This document shows positions 52,881 to 62,061 of a stretch of DNA of 64,000 nucleotides, in pieces. A program made the position numbers and the translations under genes. The first letter of the stretch is position 1; each line of letters begins with the position of its first letter. The stretch is from contig NZ_JAMLFX010000002.1 of NCBI RefSeq assembly GCF_023634765.1, forward strand, positions 593,072 through 657,071, in the 5' to 3' direction. The notes under the pieces are model-generated. The model had not been told where the DNA came from. It searched no databases and was given only the letters and a program-made list of their open reading frames with translations. The stretch comes from Pseudomonas sp. AKS31. Its GTDB lineage: Bacteria; Pseudomonadota; Gammaproteobacteria; Pseudomonadales; Pseudomonadaceae.

Positions 52881-54017
52881 ATGAATCAGGTCAAACAACT
52901 GTTCACCCGCTACAAAATGCTCGCGCTGGTGTTTGCCGTGGTGCTGATCTGGCTGTTCTTCAGCTGGCAGACCGAGGGCGGATTCCTCACTCCGCGCAAC
53001 CTGTCCAATCTGCTGCGGCAAATGTCGATTACCGGGATTCTCGCCTGCGGCATGGTGCTGGTGATCATCAGCGGCGAGATCGATTTATCGGTCGGCTCAT
53101 TGCTCGGTCTGCTCGGTGGCCTCGCGGCGATTCTCGATGTGGTCTACCACATTCCCCTGCTGGCCAACCTGAGCCTGGTCGCCCTCTGCGGGCTGATGAT
53201 CGGTCTCGCCAATGGCTACATGGCGGCTTACCTGCGCATACCCTCGTTCATCGTGGGTCTGGGCGGCATGCTGGCGTTTCGCGGGATTCTGCTGGGGATT
53301 ACCGGTGGCACGACCATCGCGCCGGTATCGCCGGAACTGGTTTACATCGGCCAGGGTTACTTGCCCCACGCAATCGGCACCGGCCTGGGCATTCTGTTGT
53401 TCGCGCTGACCGTTTTCCTCACCTGGAAACAACGGCGCAATCGCGCCCTTCACGGCCTCGCGGCGCATTCGTTAATGCGTGACGTCATCCGCGTGTTGGT
53501 GATCGGCGCCGTACTCGCCGGTTTCGTCCAGACGCTCAACAGTTACGATGGCATTCCGGTGCCGGTCCTGTTGCTGCTGATTCTGCTGGGTGTGTTCAGC
53601 TACGTGACCAGTCAGACCGTGTTCGGCCGACGCGTGTACGCCGTGGGCAGCAACATGGAAGCGACGCGCTTGTCCGGCATCAATGTGCAGGCCGTGAAGT
53701 TGTGGATTTTCGGGATCATGGGCGTGATGTGCGCCCTCGCCGGCGTGGTCAACACCGCGCGCCTGGCCGCCGGTTCGCCTTCGGCCGGGAGCATGGGCGA
53801 ACTCGATGCCATCGCCGCGTGCTTTATCGGCGGCACCTCCATGCGCGGCGGTTCCGGTACGGTGTACGGCGCCCTCCTCGGCGCGCTGGTCATCACCAGC
53901 CTCGACAACGGCATGTCGATGCTCGACGTCGACAGCTATTGGCAGATGATCGTCAAGGGCAGCATTCTGGTGTTGGCTGTCTGGGTTGATGTCAGTACGC
54001 GAACCGGGCGCCGTTGA
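52881..54017 (+). CDS. xylH: Xylose ABC transporter permease XylH
   Basis: A 378-residue permease with about ten membrane segments, including ITGILACGMVLVIISGEIDLSVGSLLGLLGGLAAI and the C-terminal GGTSMRGGSGTVYGALLGALVITSLDNGMSML, characteristic of the RbsC/XylH family. Starts on the base after the xylG stop. No xylulokinase gene follows; the operon ends here and meets the LysR gene tail to tail. Confidence 0.95.
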   Translation: MNQVKQLFTRYKMLALVFAVVLIWLFFSWQTEGGFLTPRNLSNLLRQMSITGILACGMVLVIISGEIDLSVGSLLGLLGGLAAILDVVYHIPLLANLSLVALCGLMIGLANGYMAAYLRIPSFIVGLGGMLAFRGILLGITGGTTIAPVSPELVYIGQGYLPHAIGTGLGILLFALTVFLTWKQRRNRALHGLAAHSLMRDVIRVLVIGAVLAGFVQTLNSYDGIPVPVLLLLILLGVFSYVTSQTVFGRRVYAVGSNMEATRLSGINVQAVKLWIFGIMGVMCALAGVVNTARLAAGSPSAGSMGELDAIAACFIGGTSMRGGSGTVYGALLGALVITSLDNGMSMLDVDSYWQMIVKGSILVLAVWVDVSTRTGRR

Positions 54018-54027
54018 GCCCCAGGGA

Positions 54028-54951
54028 TCACGCGGCGGGCGTGGTCGCGGGCGCCGGGCCGAGAATTTCCATCAGGAAATCGATAAACACATTGATCCGG
54101 CTGGAGCCACGGTGATTGGGTAAATACAACGCGTTGATGCACGTGCTGGCACTGCCGGGATTGACCTCGTACTGCTCAAGCAAGCGGGTCAGCCGGCCGG
54201 CTGCGACGTCGTCGCGTACCAGCCAGTCAGCCAACAGCGTCACCCCGCCGCCGCCGATGGCGGCTTCGCGCAGGATGTCGGCGTTATTGCTTTGCAGGCG
54301 CCCATGGACGTTGAGCTGAATGGGCGCGTCTTCATTCTGAAAGGTCCAGTGCTGGTGGGTGCCGCCGTAATCGAAACGCAGGCATTGGTGCTCCAGCAAA
54401 TCCCGTGGGTGACAGAGCGCCGCGCTACGCGCCAGATACGCCGGACTGGCCACCACCCAGCGCTCGAAATGCCCCACCCGTTTGCTGACGATGTCTTCAC
54501 TGACCACCGACGACCCCAGCCGCACCGAAACATCGATCTGCTCGCTGAGCAGGTCGCTGACCTGATCGCTCAGCGACAGACTGATCTCCAGCCCCGGATG
54601 CCGCTCGAGCAAGCGGCTCAGGTGCGGCGCGATCAGGCGCCGCCCGAACTCCACCGGTACGCTGACACGCAGACGGCCCTGCGCTTCGGCGCCACGATCG
54701 GCGACAACAGCATCGGCTTCGTCGATTGCGTCGAGAATCGCCACGGCTTTTTCGAAATAGGTCTGGCCGGCAACGGTCACGCTGGTGTTGCGCGTAGTGC
54801 GATTGAGCAGGCTCGCGCCCAGCTCGTGTTCCAGCCCCGCGACTTGCCGTGTCACTGACGACGTTGATATCCCGAGTTTGCGCGCTGCCGAGGAGTAGCC
54901 CCCGCAGCGCACGGTTTCCACAAACATCTTCAGTGCCAGCAACTTGTCCAT
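54028..54951 (-). CDS. LysR family transcriptional regulator
   Basis: A 307-residue LysR protein: N-terminal winged helix MDKLLALKMFVETVRCGGYSSAARKLGISTSSVTRQVAGLE and a periplasmic-binding-like effector domain (GRLRVSVPVEFGRRLIAPHL). ATG 54951 gives standard length; an upstream extension to 55053 lies in the intergenic gap. It follows the MFS gene on the same strand and may control it and the divergent oxidoreductase operon. Confidence 0.9.
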   Translation of the reverse strand: MDKLLALKMFVETVRCGGYSSAARKLGISTSSVTRQVAGLEHELGASLLNRTTRNTSVTVAGQTYFEKAVAILDAIDEADAVVADRGAEAQGRLRVSVPVEFGRRLIAPHLSRLLERHPGLEISLSLSDQVSDLLSEQIDVSVRLGSSVVSEDIVSKRVGHFERWVVASPAYLARSAALCHPRDLLEHQCLRFDYGGTHQHWTFQNEDAPIQLNVHGRLQSNNADILREAAIGGGGVTLLADWLVRDDVAAGRLTRLLEQYEVNPGSASTCINALYLPNHRGSSRINVFIDFLMEILGPAPATTPAA

Positions 54952-55045
54952 AAGCGGGGTCCGGTCGATAGGGAACGCGGATGATTGTGCATCACTGTTC
55001 CCGCGTCGTCTTGTACCGCCGTGCTTGAACACGCTCGCCGGTTGT

Positions 55046-56245
55046 TCAGACATCGGCCTGGCGACTCAGGAACAAGCCGAGCGCAAGCGCTGGCAACAGC
55101 GCCACCGCGACGGCGGACAGGTTCCAGCCGAAATGCTCGTACAGCGGACTCGCGACCAGCGACCCCAGCGCGCCGCCGACGAAAATACTGGTCATGTACA
55201 CGGCGTTAAGGCGCGCACGGCTGTGCGGATCGAGAGCGTAAACCTCACGCTGGCCGAGCACCATGTTCAATTGCACGGCGAAATCCAGCAGCACCGCGCA
55301 CACCACCAGCCAGACATAGCCGCTGCCGGGTAGCGCGGCGATCAACAGCGAAACCGGCGCCAGCAACAACGCGACCAGTGTGCCGCGCCGAGCATACCCG
55401 GCATCGGCCAGACGCCCGGCAATCGGCGCTGCAATGGCACCCACCGCACCGACCAGGGCGAAGATCGCCACCTGTGCTTGAGTGAAGCCGTGGTGACGCA
55501 TCAGTTCAATCGGTGCGAGGGTCCAGAACAGGCTGAAACTGGCAAACAGCAGCCCTTGATACAGCGAGCGCTGTCGCAACACTGAATAGCGCCGGGCCAA
55601 GGCAAACACCGAACCGATCAGCGCGGCATACGTGGCTTTATGCGTCGGCAGCCGACGCGGCAGTGCCACCGCAGTGATCAGCGCGATGACGGCCATCAGG
55701 GCCGCCGCGCTGTAAAACACTCCGCGCCAACCAAACACTTCAACCAACAGACTCGACAGTGGTCGTGACAACAGAATGCCCAGCAGCAGACCGCTCATGA
55801 TATTGCCGACAACGCGGCCACGGCTGGCCTCGGGCGCCAGGTGCGCCGCCAGCGGCACAAGGATCTGCACCGCCACCGAGGTCAGGCCGATCAGCAAGGA
55901 CAACACGAGGAACATCGACGGTGAATGGGTCAGTCCGGCGCACAACAGCGTAACGCTCGCCGCAAGAGTGAAGCCGACCACCAGCCGGCGGTTTTCCATC
56001 AGGTCGGCGAGCGGCACCAGCAGCAACAGGCCCAGGGCGTAGCCAAACTGCGTCAGCGAAACGATCAGGCTGGCATTGGCGCTGGACAGTCCGACCTGCG
56101 GTGCAATCAGTTCGACGATCGGCTGCGCGTAATAAAGATTGGCCACGACCGCGCCACAGCAAAATGCCAGGAACGCGACCATCAGGCCGGACAGTGAAGT
56201 TGGCTGTTCGGCATTCGCCGCAACGGCCGGATTGCCTGTGAGCAT
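55046..56245 (-). CDS. MFS transporter
   Basis: A 399-residue major facilitator with twelve helices. The loop 2-3 motif appears as LLVPLADLMENRRLVVGF; helix 1 region AFCCGAVVANLYYAQPIVELI is typical of the YnfM/AraJ-like group that exports small organic compounds. GAGGTG precedes the ATG. Divergent from the molybdenum hydroxylase operon over about 240 bases. Confidence 0.9.
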   Translation of the reverse strand: MLTGNPAVAANAEQPTSLSGLMVAFLAFCCGAVVANLYYAQPIVELIAPQVGLSSANASLIVSLTQFGYALGLLLLVPLADLMENRRLVVGFTLAASVTLLCAGLTHSPSMFLVLSLLIGLTSVAVQILVPLAAHLAPEASRGRVVGNIMSGLLLGILLSRPLSSLLVEVFGWRGVFYSAAALMAVIALITAVALPRRLPTHKATYAALIGSVFALARRYSVLRQRSLYQGLLFASFSLFWTLAPIELMRHHGFTQAQVAIFALVGAVGAIAAPIAGRLADAGYARRGTLVALLLAPVSLLIAALPGSGYVWLVVCAVLLDFAVQLNMVLGQREVYALDPHSRARLNAVYMTSIFVGGALGSLVASPLYEHFGWNLSAVAVALLPALALGLFLSRQADV

Positions 56246-56486
56246 GATGACACCTCATTGAGTTCAGGAAAGTGCTGCCAAGGCTACGGCTCTGTGGCGA
56301 CGCGCAGAATCCACGCGGCGGGCAACGCAGTGATGCGTCCGGCGCAACGGCGCAGGCGTTGCTTGTCGCGCAACGCGCTGTTGCGTGCCCCGGTGATTCT
56401 CCCGCGCTTGCGGTTTCTCTACGCTTTGGCCCTGGCGCTGTCGTCCCCCGCGGCGCCCTTCCCCGGCTGTCACAAGGAGCGTTGTC

Positions 56487-56543
56487 ATGACCCGTATCCC
56501 ATCCGTTCTGCCATTGCCTGCCACGTTGTTCTCTGTCCCATGA
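56487..56543 (+). CDS. Possible 18-codon leader ORF before the cytochrome gene
   Basis: ATG at 56487 behind a strong AAGGAG (8-base spacing) reads MTRIPSVLPLPATLFSVP and stops with a TGA that overlaps the cytochrome ATG (ATGA). The cytochrome start has no ribosome site of its own, so reading through this small frame would bring ribosomes to it. It could be a real leader peptide, a coupling device, or the old N-terminus cut off by a frameshift. Confidence 0.5.
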   Translation: MTRIPSVLPLPATLFSVP

Positions 56544-57820
56544 ACCGCCACTTTCTGAAGTCCAGAACGCTTTGGATCAGCGTGGCAGTCGTCGCCGTGC
56601 TCGGCCTGATCGGCGCCGTTTCGCTGATGTGGCGCCCGGCAATTGCACCGATCGAACGCCCGACCACCTTCGATACTGCACAGTTGCAACGCGGGGCGCG
56701 GGTGGTCGAGGCCGGCGATTGTGCGGTCTGCCACACCCGTCCCGGCGGTGAATACCTGGCCGGTGGACTGCCGTTGGTGACACCGTTCGGCACGCTGTAC
56801 AGCACCAACATCACCCCGGACGCAGAGACCGGTATCGGCCAATGGTCACTGCCGGCCTTCGAGCGGGCGATGCGTCAGGGCATCGCTCGCGACGGTCACT
56901 TCCTCTATCCGGCGTTCCCCTACGTGCACTACCGGCGCATGAGCGCAGCCGACATTGCCGACGCCTATGCCTACTTGATGAGCGGCCCCGCCGTGCACGC
57001 GCCGGCCGCGCAGAATCAGATGAATTTCCCGATGAACATTCGCCCGTTGGTGTCGTTCTGGAACCTGCTGTTCCTGCACGGTGAACCACTGACGCCGCTG
57101 GCACAGCGCAGCGAAGCGTGGAATCGCGGGCGTTATCTGGTCGACGGCCCGGGCCATTGCGCCGGCTGCCATTCGCCGCTGAACCTGATCGGCGCGGAAA
57201 AATCCTCGGAATATCTACAGGGCGGCAGCGTTGACGGCTGGCTCGCGCCGGCGCTGGTCGGTATGGGTCAACGCAGCAACCCGTGGAGTCGCGAGCAACT
57301 GGTGGGCTATCTGCGCGCCGGGATCGTCGATGGCCACGGCACACCCGCCGGGCCGATGCGTCCGGTCAGCTTGAGTCTGGCCCGCTTGCCCGCCAGTGAA
57401 GCCGAGGCGATTGCCGAGTATTTGCTCAGCCTGGAAAACCCGCCTTCGGTGACAGAGACAACGCCGAAGACGCCGGCCAGTGAACCGGCAGACCACTCGA
57501 GCGGCGCCCTGCTCTTCAGCAGCGCCTGCGCCGGTTGCCATGGCCCGGCAGCGCCGATGCGCGCCATCGATGGTCGCCCGGGGCTGCAAAACACCTCGGC
57601 GCTGCAAGCGGCCAGTTCGCGCAACTTCCTCAAAACCGTGCTTGAAGGCCTGCCCGCCACACCCGGATCGCCCGGCCCGGTGATGCCTGCGTTCGCCGCC
57701 AGCCTGGACAACGCGCAACTCGGCGCACTGGCCGCGTATCTGCGTCAGCAAGCCAGCCCCGATCAACCGTGGGCCGACCTCTCTTCCACTATTGAAGCGT
57801 TACGTCAGGAGACGAAATGA
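56540..57820 (+). CDS. Membrane-anchored cytochrome c with three heme sites (alcohol/aldehyde dehydrogenase type)
   Basis: A 426-residue protein with an N-terminal signal/anchor (about 9-30) and three CxxCH heme-binding motifs at Cys61-His65 (CAVCH), Cys207-His211 (CAGCH) and Cys330-His334 (CAGCH). It takes electrons from the molybdenum hydroxylase in the periplasm and passes them to the respiratory chain. Stop overlaps the start of the 2Fe-2S subunit gene. Confidence 0.92.
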   Translation: MNRHFLKSRTLWISVAVVAVLGLIGAVSLMWRPAIAPIERPTTFDTAQLQRGARVVEAGDCAVCHTRPGGEYLAGGLPLVTPFGTLYSTNITPDAETGIGQWSLPAFERAMRQGIARDGHFLYPAFPYVHYRRMSAADIADAYAYLMSGPAVHAPAAQNQMNFPMNIRPLVSFWNLLFLHGEPLTPLAQRSEAWNRGRYLVDGPGHCAGCHSPLNLIGAEKSSEYLQGGSVDGWLAPALVGMGQRSNPWSREQLVGYLRAGIVDGHGTPAGPMRPVSLSLARLPASEAEAIAEYLLSLENPPSVTETTPKTPASEPADHSSGALLFSSACAGCHGPAAPMRAIDGRPGLQNTSALQAASSRNFLKTVLEGLPATPGSPGPVMPAFAASLDNAQLGALAAYLRQQASPDQPWADLSSTIEALRQETK

Positions 57821-58290
57821 GCCAGATCACCCTCAACGTCAACGGAGCCGCACAACCGCTTGAGCTGGAGCCGGACATGCCGCTGCTGTATGCGCTGCGC
57901 AATCACTTGAACCTCAACGGCGCCAAATACGGCTGCGGTCTCGGTCAGTGCGGCGCCTGCACGGTGATCGTCGACGATCAACCGGTGTTCGCCTGCCTGA
58001 CGCCCTGCGCCGGCCTCGAAGGCAAAAAAATCCGCACCGTGGAAAGCCTCGGCAGCGCGCAAGAGCCGGGCCCTCTGCAAGCAGCATTCATCGAAAAACA
58101 GGCCGCGCAATGCGGCTATTGCATTGCCGGCATGCTGATGCGCGCGCAGGCGTTGCTTGAGCGTAATCGACACCCGGATGAGGCGACCATTCGCGAGCAC
58201 ATGGCCGGCAACCTGTGCCGCTGCGGTACGCACTTGCGGATCATTGAGGCGATCAAACAGGTGGCCGGGCACAACGGGAGCCTGACATGA
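57817..58290 (+). CDS. 2Fe-2S subunit of a xanthine dehydrogenase family enzyme
   Basis: A 157-residue small subunit of the IorA/PaoA-like type. The ferredoxin-like part has CGLGQCGACTVIVDDQPVFAC and the helical part AQCGYCIAGMLMRAQALL with LCRCGTHLRI; together eight cysteines bind two clusters. No Tat signal is seen, so it is presumably exported together with the large subunit. Overlaps the large subunit gene by four bases. Confidence 0.94.
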   Translation: MSQITLNVNGAAQPLELEPDMPLLYALRNHLNLNGAKYGCGLGQCGACTVIVDDQPVFACLTPCAGLEGKKIRTVESLGSAQEPGPLQAAFIEKQAAQCGYCIAGMLMRAQALLERNRHPDEATIREHMAGNLCRCGTHLRIIEAIKQVAGHNGSLT

Positions 58291-60521
58291 GTGAGTCGAA
58301 TGAATTGAACCCGAGTCGACGCGCCTTCCTGCGCGGTGGTGCGTTGCTGATGGCATTCACCCTGCTGCCGGTGACGCGACGTGTGTTGGCAGATACGGAA
58401 GTCGATACGCTCGGCACCGTGGTCCTCGCGCCCGACCTCCCCGGAAGCCTGCGCACCAACCCGTTTCTCGATGCCTGGATCCGCATCGGCGCCGACGGCA
58501 TCACCGTCTACACCGGCAAAGTCGAATTGGGCACCGGGGTGAAAACTGCGCTGCTGCAGATCGCCGCCGAGCGTTTGCAGGTGCCGGCAACCGCGATCAA
58601 CCTACTCACCGCCGACACCGCGCTGACGCCCAACGAAGGCTACACCGCCGGCAGCCACAGCATTTTCGACAGCGGTACCGCGTTGTATAACGCCGCCGCG
58701 CAGGTGCGCGAAATGCTCGTCGATGCCGCCGCGCGCCATTGGCAGGTTGATGCGGCGCTGCTCAGCACTCACAACGGCGTGATCGAAGGCCCGGCCGCTC
58801 AGCGGATGAGTTACGCCGATGCGGTCAGACATGTCGATGTGCATCAATATGCCAAGGCTCAGTCACCGGCGATGGCCGCCGCTGATTTCAAACTCATCGG
58901 GCATTCGTTGCCGCGCCTCGACATCCCGGCGAAAGTCAGCGGTGGTGCAGCATTCGTCCAGGACATGCGCCTGCCGGGCATGTTGCATGCGCGGGTGATC
59001 CGCCCGCCCCGTCCGGGCTGCACGTTGCAAGCATTCGATGCGGCATCCATCGAAGCGCTGGCTGGCGTGGTCAAGGTGATCCGCGACGGCAACTATCTCG
59101 CCGTGGTCGCCCGTGATGAGTGGCAAGCGATAAAAGCCATGCGCCGTGCCAGCGAGGTGACGCAATGGCGCGGCGGCGAGGCGATTCCCGAGGCGGCCGA
59201 GATTCATGGCTTGCTCAAACGCCTGCCCTCCCGGCGCTATCCGATCAGCAACAACGGCACGCCGAGCGGCGCGGCCGACACGCGTTTTCAGGCGCGGGTC
59301 ACCAAGCAATATCTGATGCACGGCTCGATCGGTCCGTCTTGCGCGGTGGCCTGGTTCAAGGACGGCACGCTTACCGTCTGGACCCACACCCAAGGTGTTT
59401 ACCCGCTGCGCGCCGGCATTGCCGAAATGCTCGGTCTGCCACCTGAGCGGGTGCGCTGTATTCATACCGAAGGCTCAGGGTGTTACGGCCACAACGGCGC
59501 CGATGATGCCGCCGCCGATGCAGCATTGATTGCTGTGCGTGTGCCCGGTACGCCGGTGCGTGTGCAGTGGATGCGCGAGCAGGAAAATCTTTGGGAGCCG
59601 TACAGCTCGGCGATGGTCACCGAGGTCGACGCCGGTCTCACTCAGGGCCGCCTGCAGGACTGGGCCTACGAACTCTGGACCACGCCGCACAACGAACGCA
59701 TCGTCAACGCCGGGCGCCTGTTGCCGGCACGCTTGCTCGCGCGGCCCTTCGCCTCGGCGCCATCCGTGCCGATCGCCCAGCCCGAAGGCGATGGTGATCG
59801 CAACGCGGTGCCGCTGTATGACGTCAACTCGACGCGCATCAACATGACCTTCGTCACCCAGATGCCCTTTCGCACCTCGGCCATGCGTTCGCTGGGGGCG
59901 CACATCAACATCTTCGCCATCGAGGCGAGTATCGACGAACTGGCGATCAAGGCCGGCATCGACGCGGTCGCGTTGCGTCTGGCCCATCTCAGCGATCCGC
60001 GTGCTCGCGCGGTCGTGGAACGTGTGCGTGATGAGATCGGCTGGCCGCAAAAAAACAGCGAGCCCGGCGCCGGTATCGGTTTCGCCTTTGCCCGCTACAA
60101 AAACATCATGGGTTACTGCGCCATCGCGGTGAAACTGCGGGTGCATCCGCAGACCGGCGAGATTCGCATCGATCACGTGGTGACGGCGGTGGACGTCGGC
60201 CAGATCGTCAGCCCCGACGGCCTGCGCAATCAGGTCGAGGGTGGCATCGTGCAGTCCGCGAGCTGGACCCTCTACGAAAAAGTCGCCTACGACGCGGGCG
60301 GCATCCGCAGTTACGACTGGAGCGGTTATCCGATTCTGCGTTTCACGCAACTGCCGAAAAAAGTCGATGTGCATTTGCTCGACCAGCCGGGAGAACCCTT
60401 CCTCGGTGCCGCTGAAATCGTTCAGGGGCCGATGGCTGCCGCCCTTGGCAACGCCGTCGCCAACGCCACCGGTCGGCGCTGGCTGAACCTGCCGCTGACG
60501 CGCTCAAACCAACCCGTCTGA
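58287..60521 (+). CDS. Molybdopterin-binding large subunit of a xanthine dehydrogenase family enzyme
   Basis: A 744-residue catalytic subunit similar to IorB and other periplasmic aldehyde/isoquinoline oxidoreductases. A twin-arginine type start SRRAFLRGGALLMAF (11-25) points to Tat export. Segments FLDAWIRIGADGITVYTGKVELGTG, RSLGAHINIFAIEASIDELA and EGGIVQSASWTLYEK carry family positions for the cofactor. With the cytochrome and 2Fe-2S subunits and no FAD subunit it forms a cytochrome-linked dehydrogenase. The substrate is not known; aldehydes or N-heterocycles are possible. Confidence 0.93.
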   Translation: MSESNELNPSRRAFLRGGALLMAFTLLPVTRRVLADTEVDTLGTVVLAPDLPGSLRTNPFLDAWIRIGADGITVYTGKVELGTGVKTALLQIAAERLQVPATAINLLTADTALTPNEGYTAGSHSIFDSGTALYNAAAQVREMLVDAAARHWQVDAALLSTHNGVIEGPAAQRMSYADAVRHVDVHQYAKAQSPAMAAADFKLIGHSLPRLDIPAKVSGGAAFVQDMRLPGMLHARVIRPPRPGCTLQAFDAASIEALAGVVKVIRDGNYLAVVARDEWQAIKAMRRASEVTQWRGGEAIPEAAEIHGLLKRLPSRRYPISNNGTPSGAADTRFQARVTKQYLMHGSIGPSCAVAWFKDGTLTVWTHTQGVYPLRAGIAEMLGLPPERVRCIHTEGSGCYGHNGADDAAADAALIAVRVPGTPVRVQWMREQENLWEPYSSAMVTEVDAGLTQGRLQDWAYELWTTPHNERIVNAGRLLPARLLARPFASAPSVPIAQPEGDGDRNAVPLYDVNSTRINMTFVTQMPFRTSAMRSLGAHINIFAIEASIDELAIKAGIDAVALRLAHLSDPRARAVVERVRDEIGWPQKNSEPGAGIGFAFARYKNIMGYCAIAVKLRVHPQTGEIRIDHVVTAVDVGQIVSPDGLRNQVEGGIVQSASWTLYEKVAYDAGGIRSYDWSGYPILRFTQLPKKVDVHLLDQPGEPFLGAAEIVQGPMAAALGNAVANATGRRWLNLPLTRSNQPV

Positions 60522-60527
60522 GCCACA

Positions 60528-60554
60528 CCCGTGTTCATCGCTGATGAGCACGGG
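60528..60554 (+). terminator. Hairpin after the molybdenum hydroxylase operon
   Basis: CCCGTGTTCATC pairs with GATGAGCACGGG (12 bp, one G-U pair) around GCT, starting 7 bases after the stop. No U-run follows. Confidence 0.55.
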
Positions 60555-60691
60555 CGCCGTTGCGCGCTGCGCAAAACAGCGTAGCGCCGGTCACCGATTA
60601 TCACCCCCGCTACACCCGGTTAAGTTAGCGGCACTGGTTCGCGGCCCCGCTGCCGCGCTTGATTGCCTTCTATTGATCTCTGGAGCTACCC

Positions 60692-61804
60692 ATGACCCGT
60701 CGCCTGTTCCAACCCCTCGCACTTGGTCCTTATACCCTCGCCCATCGCGTGGCGATGGCGCCGTTGACGCGCTCACGCGCCGGCCAACCGGGCGATGTGC
60801 CGACGCCAATGAACGCCGAGTACTACCGCCAACGGGCCAGCGCTGCGCTGATCATCACCGAGGCCACGCAAATCTCCCGGCAGGCTCAGGGTTACGCCTG
60901 GACGCCGGGCATCTACAGCCCTGAGCAGGTCCGCGCATGGCGTGATGTCAGCGCAGCGGTGCACGAGGCCGGTGGCCTGATCTTCATGCAACTGTGGCAC
61001 GTCGGCCGGGTGTCCCACCCCAGTTTTCAACCCGATGCTGGCCTGCCGGTTGCGCCCAGCGCGCTGCCGGTGCCTGGCAAAACGTTTATCGTCGACGACA
61101 ACGGTAACGGCGTCTGGAGTGATGTGCCGGTGCCGCGAGCGCTGGAAACGGCGGAAATCGCCGGGATCGTCGAGGACTACCGCGTGGCCGCGCGCAACGC
61201 ATTGCTGGCGGGCATGGACGGTGTAGAGATTCATGCCGGCAACGGTTACCTGCTCGACCAGTTTCTTAACAGCAACAGCAATCAGCGTGACGATGCCTAT
61301 GGTGGCAGCGTGGAGAATCGCGCGCGGTTTCTGCTGGAGGTGGTCGCGGCCGTGGCTGAAGAAGTCGGTGCCGAACGGGTCGGCGTACGCCTGACGCCGA
61401 TGGGGCGCTTCATGGGCATGGGCGATGACACCCCGGAGGCCACCTTCGGCCACCTCGTCGAAGCGCTCAACCAATGGAATCTGGCCTACCTGCATCTGGT
61501 CGAGCCAGCGATGGTCGGCACCGTCAAAGATGAGAACTTCGACCCGCGCTGGGACGCGATCATTGCCCAGTTGCGCAAGACCTGGAACGGCGTGCTGATC
61601 CTGGCGGGCGGCTACGATGCGCAATCCGCCGAACAGGCGCTGATCGCTGATCGGGCCGACGTCATTGCGTTTGGCCGCCCGTTCCTGGCCAACCCTGACT
61701 TGCCGCGTCGACTGCACGATGGCCTGGCGCTCAACACGCCGGACCCGAGCAGCTTTTTCGGCGGGGATCAGCGTGGGTACGTTGATTATCCGTTTCATGC
61801 CTGA
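60692..61804 (+). CDS. nemA: Old yellow enzyme, N-ethylmaleimide reductase type
   Basis: A 370-residue FMN-dependent alkene reductase. It begins LFQPLALGPYTLAHRVAMAPLTRSRA, has FMQLWHVGRVSHP, the substrate-binding histidine and asparagine in GVEIHAGNGYLLDQFLNSNSNQRDDAYGGS, and ADVIAFGRPFLANPDLP. It reduces activated C=C bonds and nitro compounds with NADPH. GGAG lies before the ATG. Stands alone between two terminator-like hairpins. Confidence 0.92.
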   Translation: MTRRLFQPLALGPYTLAHRVAMAPLTRSRAGQPGDVPTPMNAEYYRQRASAALIITEATQISRQAQGYAWTPGIYSPEQVRAWRDVSAAVHEAGGLIFMQLWHVGRVSHPSFQPDAGLPVAPSALPVPGKTFIVDDNGNGVWSDVPVPRALETAEIAGIVEDYRVAARNALLAGMDGVEIHAGNGYLLDQFLNSNSNQRDDAYGGSVENRARFLLEVVAAVAEEVGAERVGVRLTPMGRFMGMGDDTPEATFGHLVEALNQWNLAYLHLVEPAMVGTVKDENFDPRWDAIIAQLRKTWNGVLILAGGYDAQSAEQALIADRADVIAFGRPFLANPDLPRRLHDGLALNTPDPSSFFGGDQRGYVDYPFHA

Positions 61805-61850
61805 GCAGAAGCAGGCGACCCGCCTCTCATGAATGTGTAAATCCCTGGAA

Positions 61851-61872
61851 GCAGGGGCCGATGGGCCCCTGC
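61851..61872 (+). terminator. GC-rich hairpin after the alkene reductase
   Basis: GCAGGGGCC pairs perfectly with GGCCCCTGC around GATG, 47 bases after the stop at 61804; followed by CTTATC, so only a weak U-tract. Confidence 0.65.
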
Positions 61873-62000
61873 CTTATCAAGTCATACGATCTCTTCACTC
61901 AATCAAAGGCGTGAAAAATCCAGCATAAAGCCAAACATATGCGTGGTTGTGCGCTTTCAGGTCTATTGCCCGACGTCGGCGAATGCGATAAAACGGGCTA

Positions 62001-62013
62001 GTTGTACGACAAC
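62001..62013. promoter_or_regulatory. Small inverted repeat upstream of the EamA gene
   Basis: GTTGT-ACG-ACAAC lies 49 bases before the exporter start. It has the shape of a dimer-binding operator but no regulator gene is adjacent. Confidence 0.25.
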
Positions 62014-62061
62014 ACAATAAAAACCAAGTCGTTCGAACGGCTAACAATCCTGAGATCTGCC

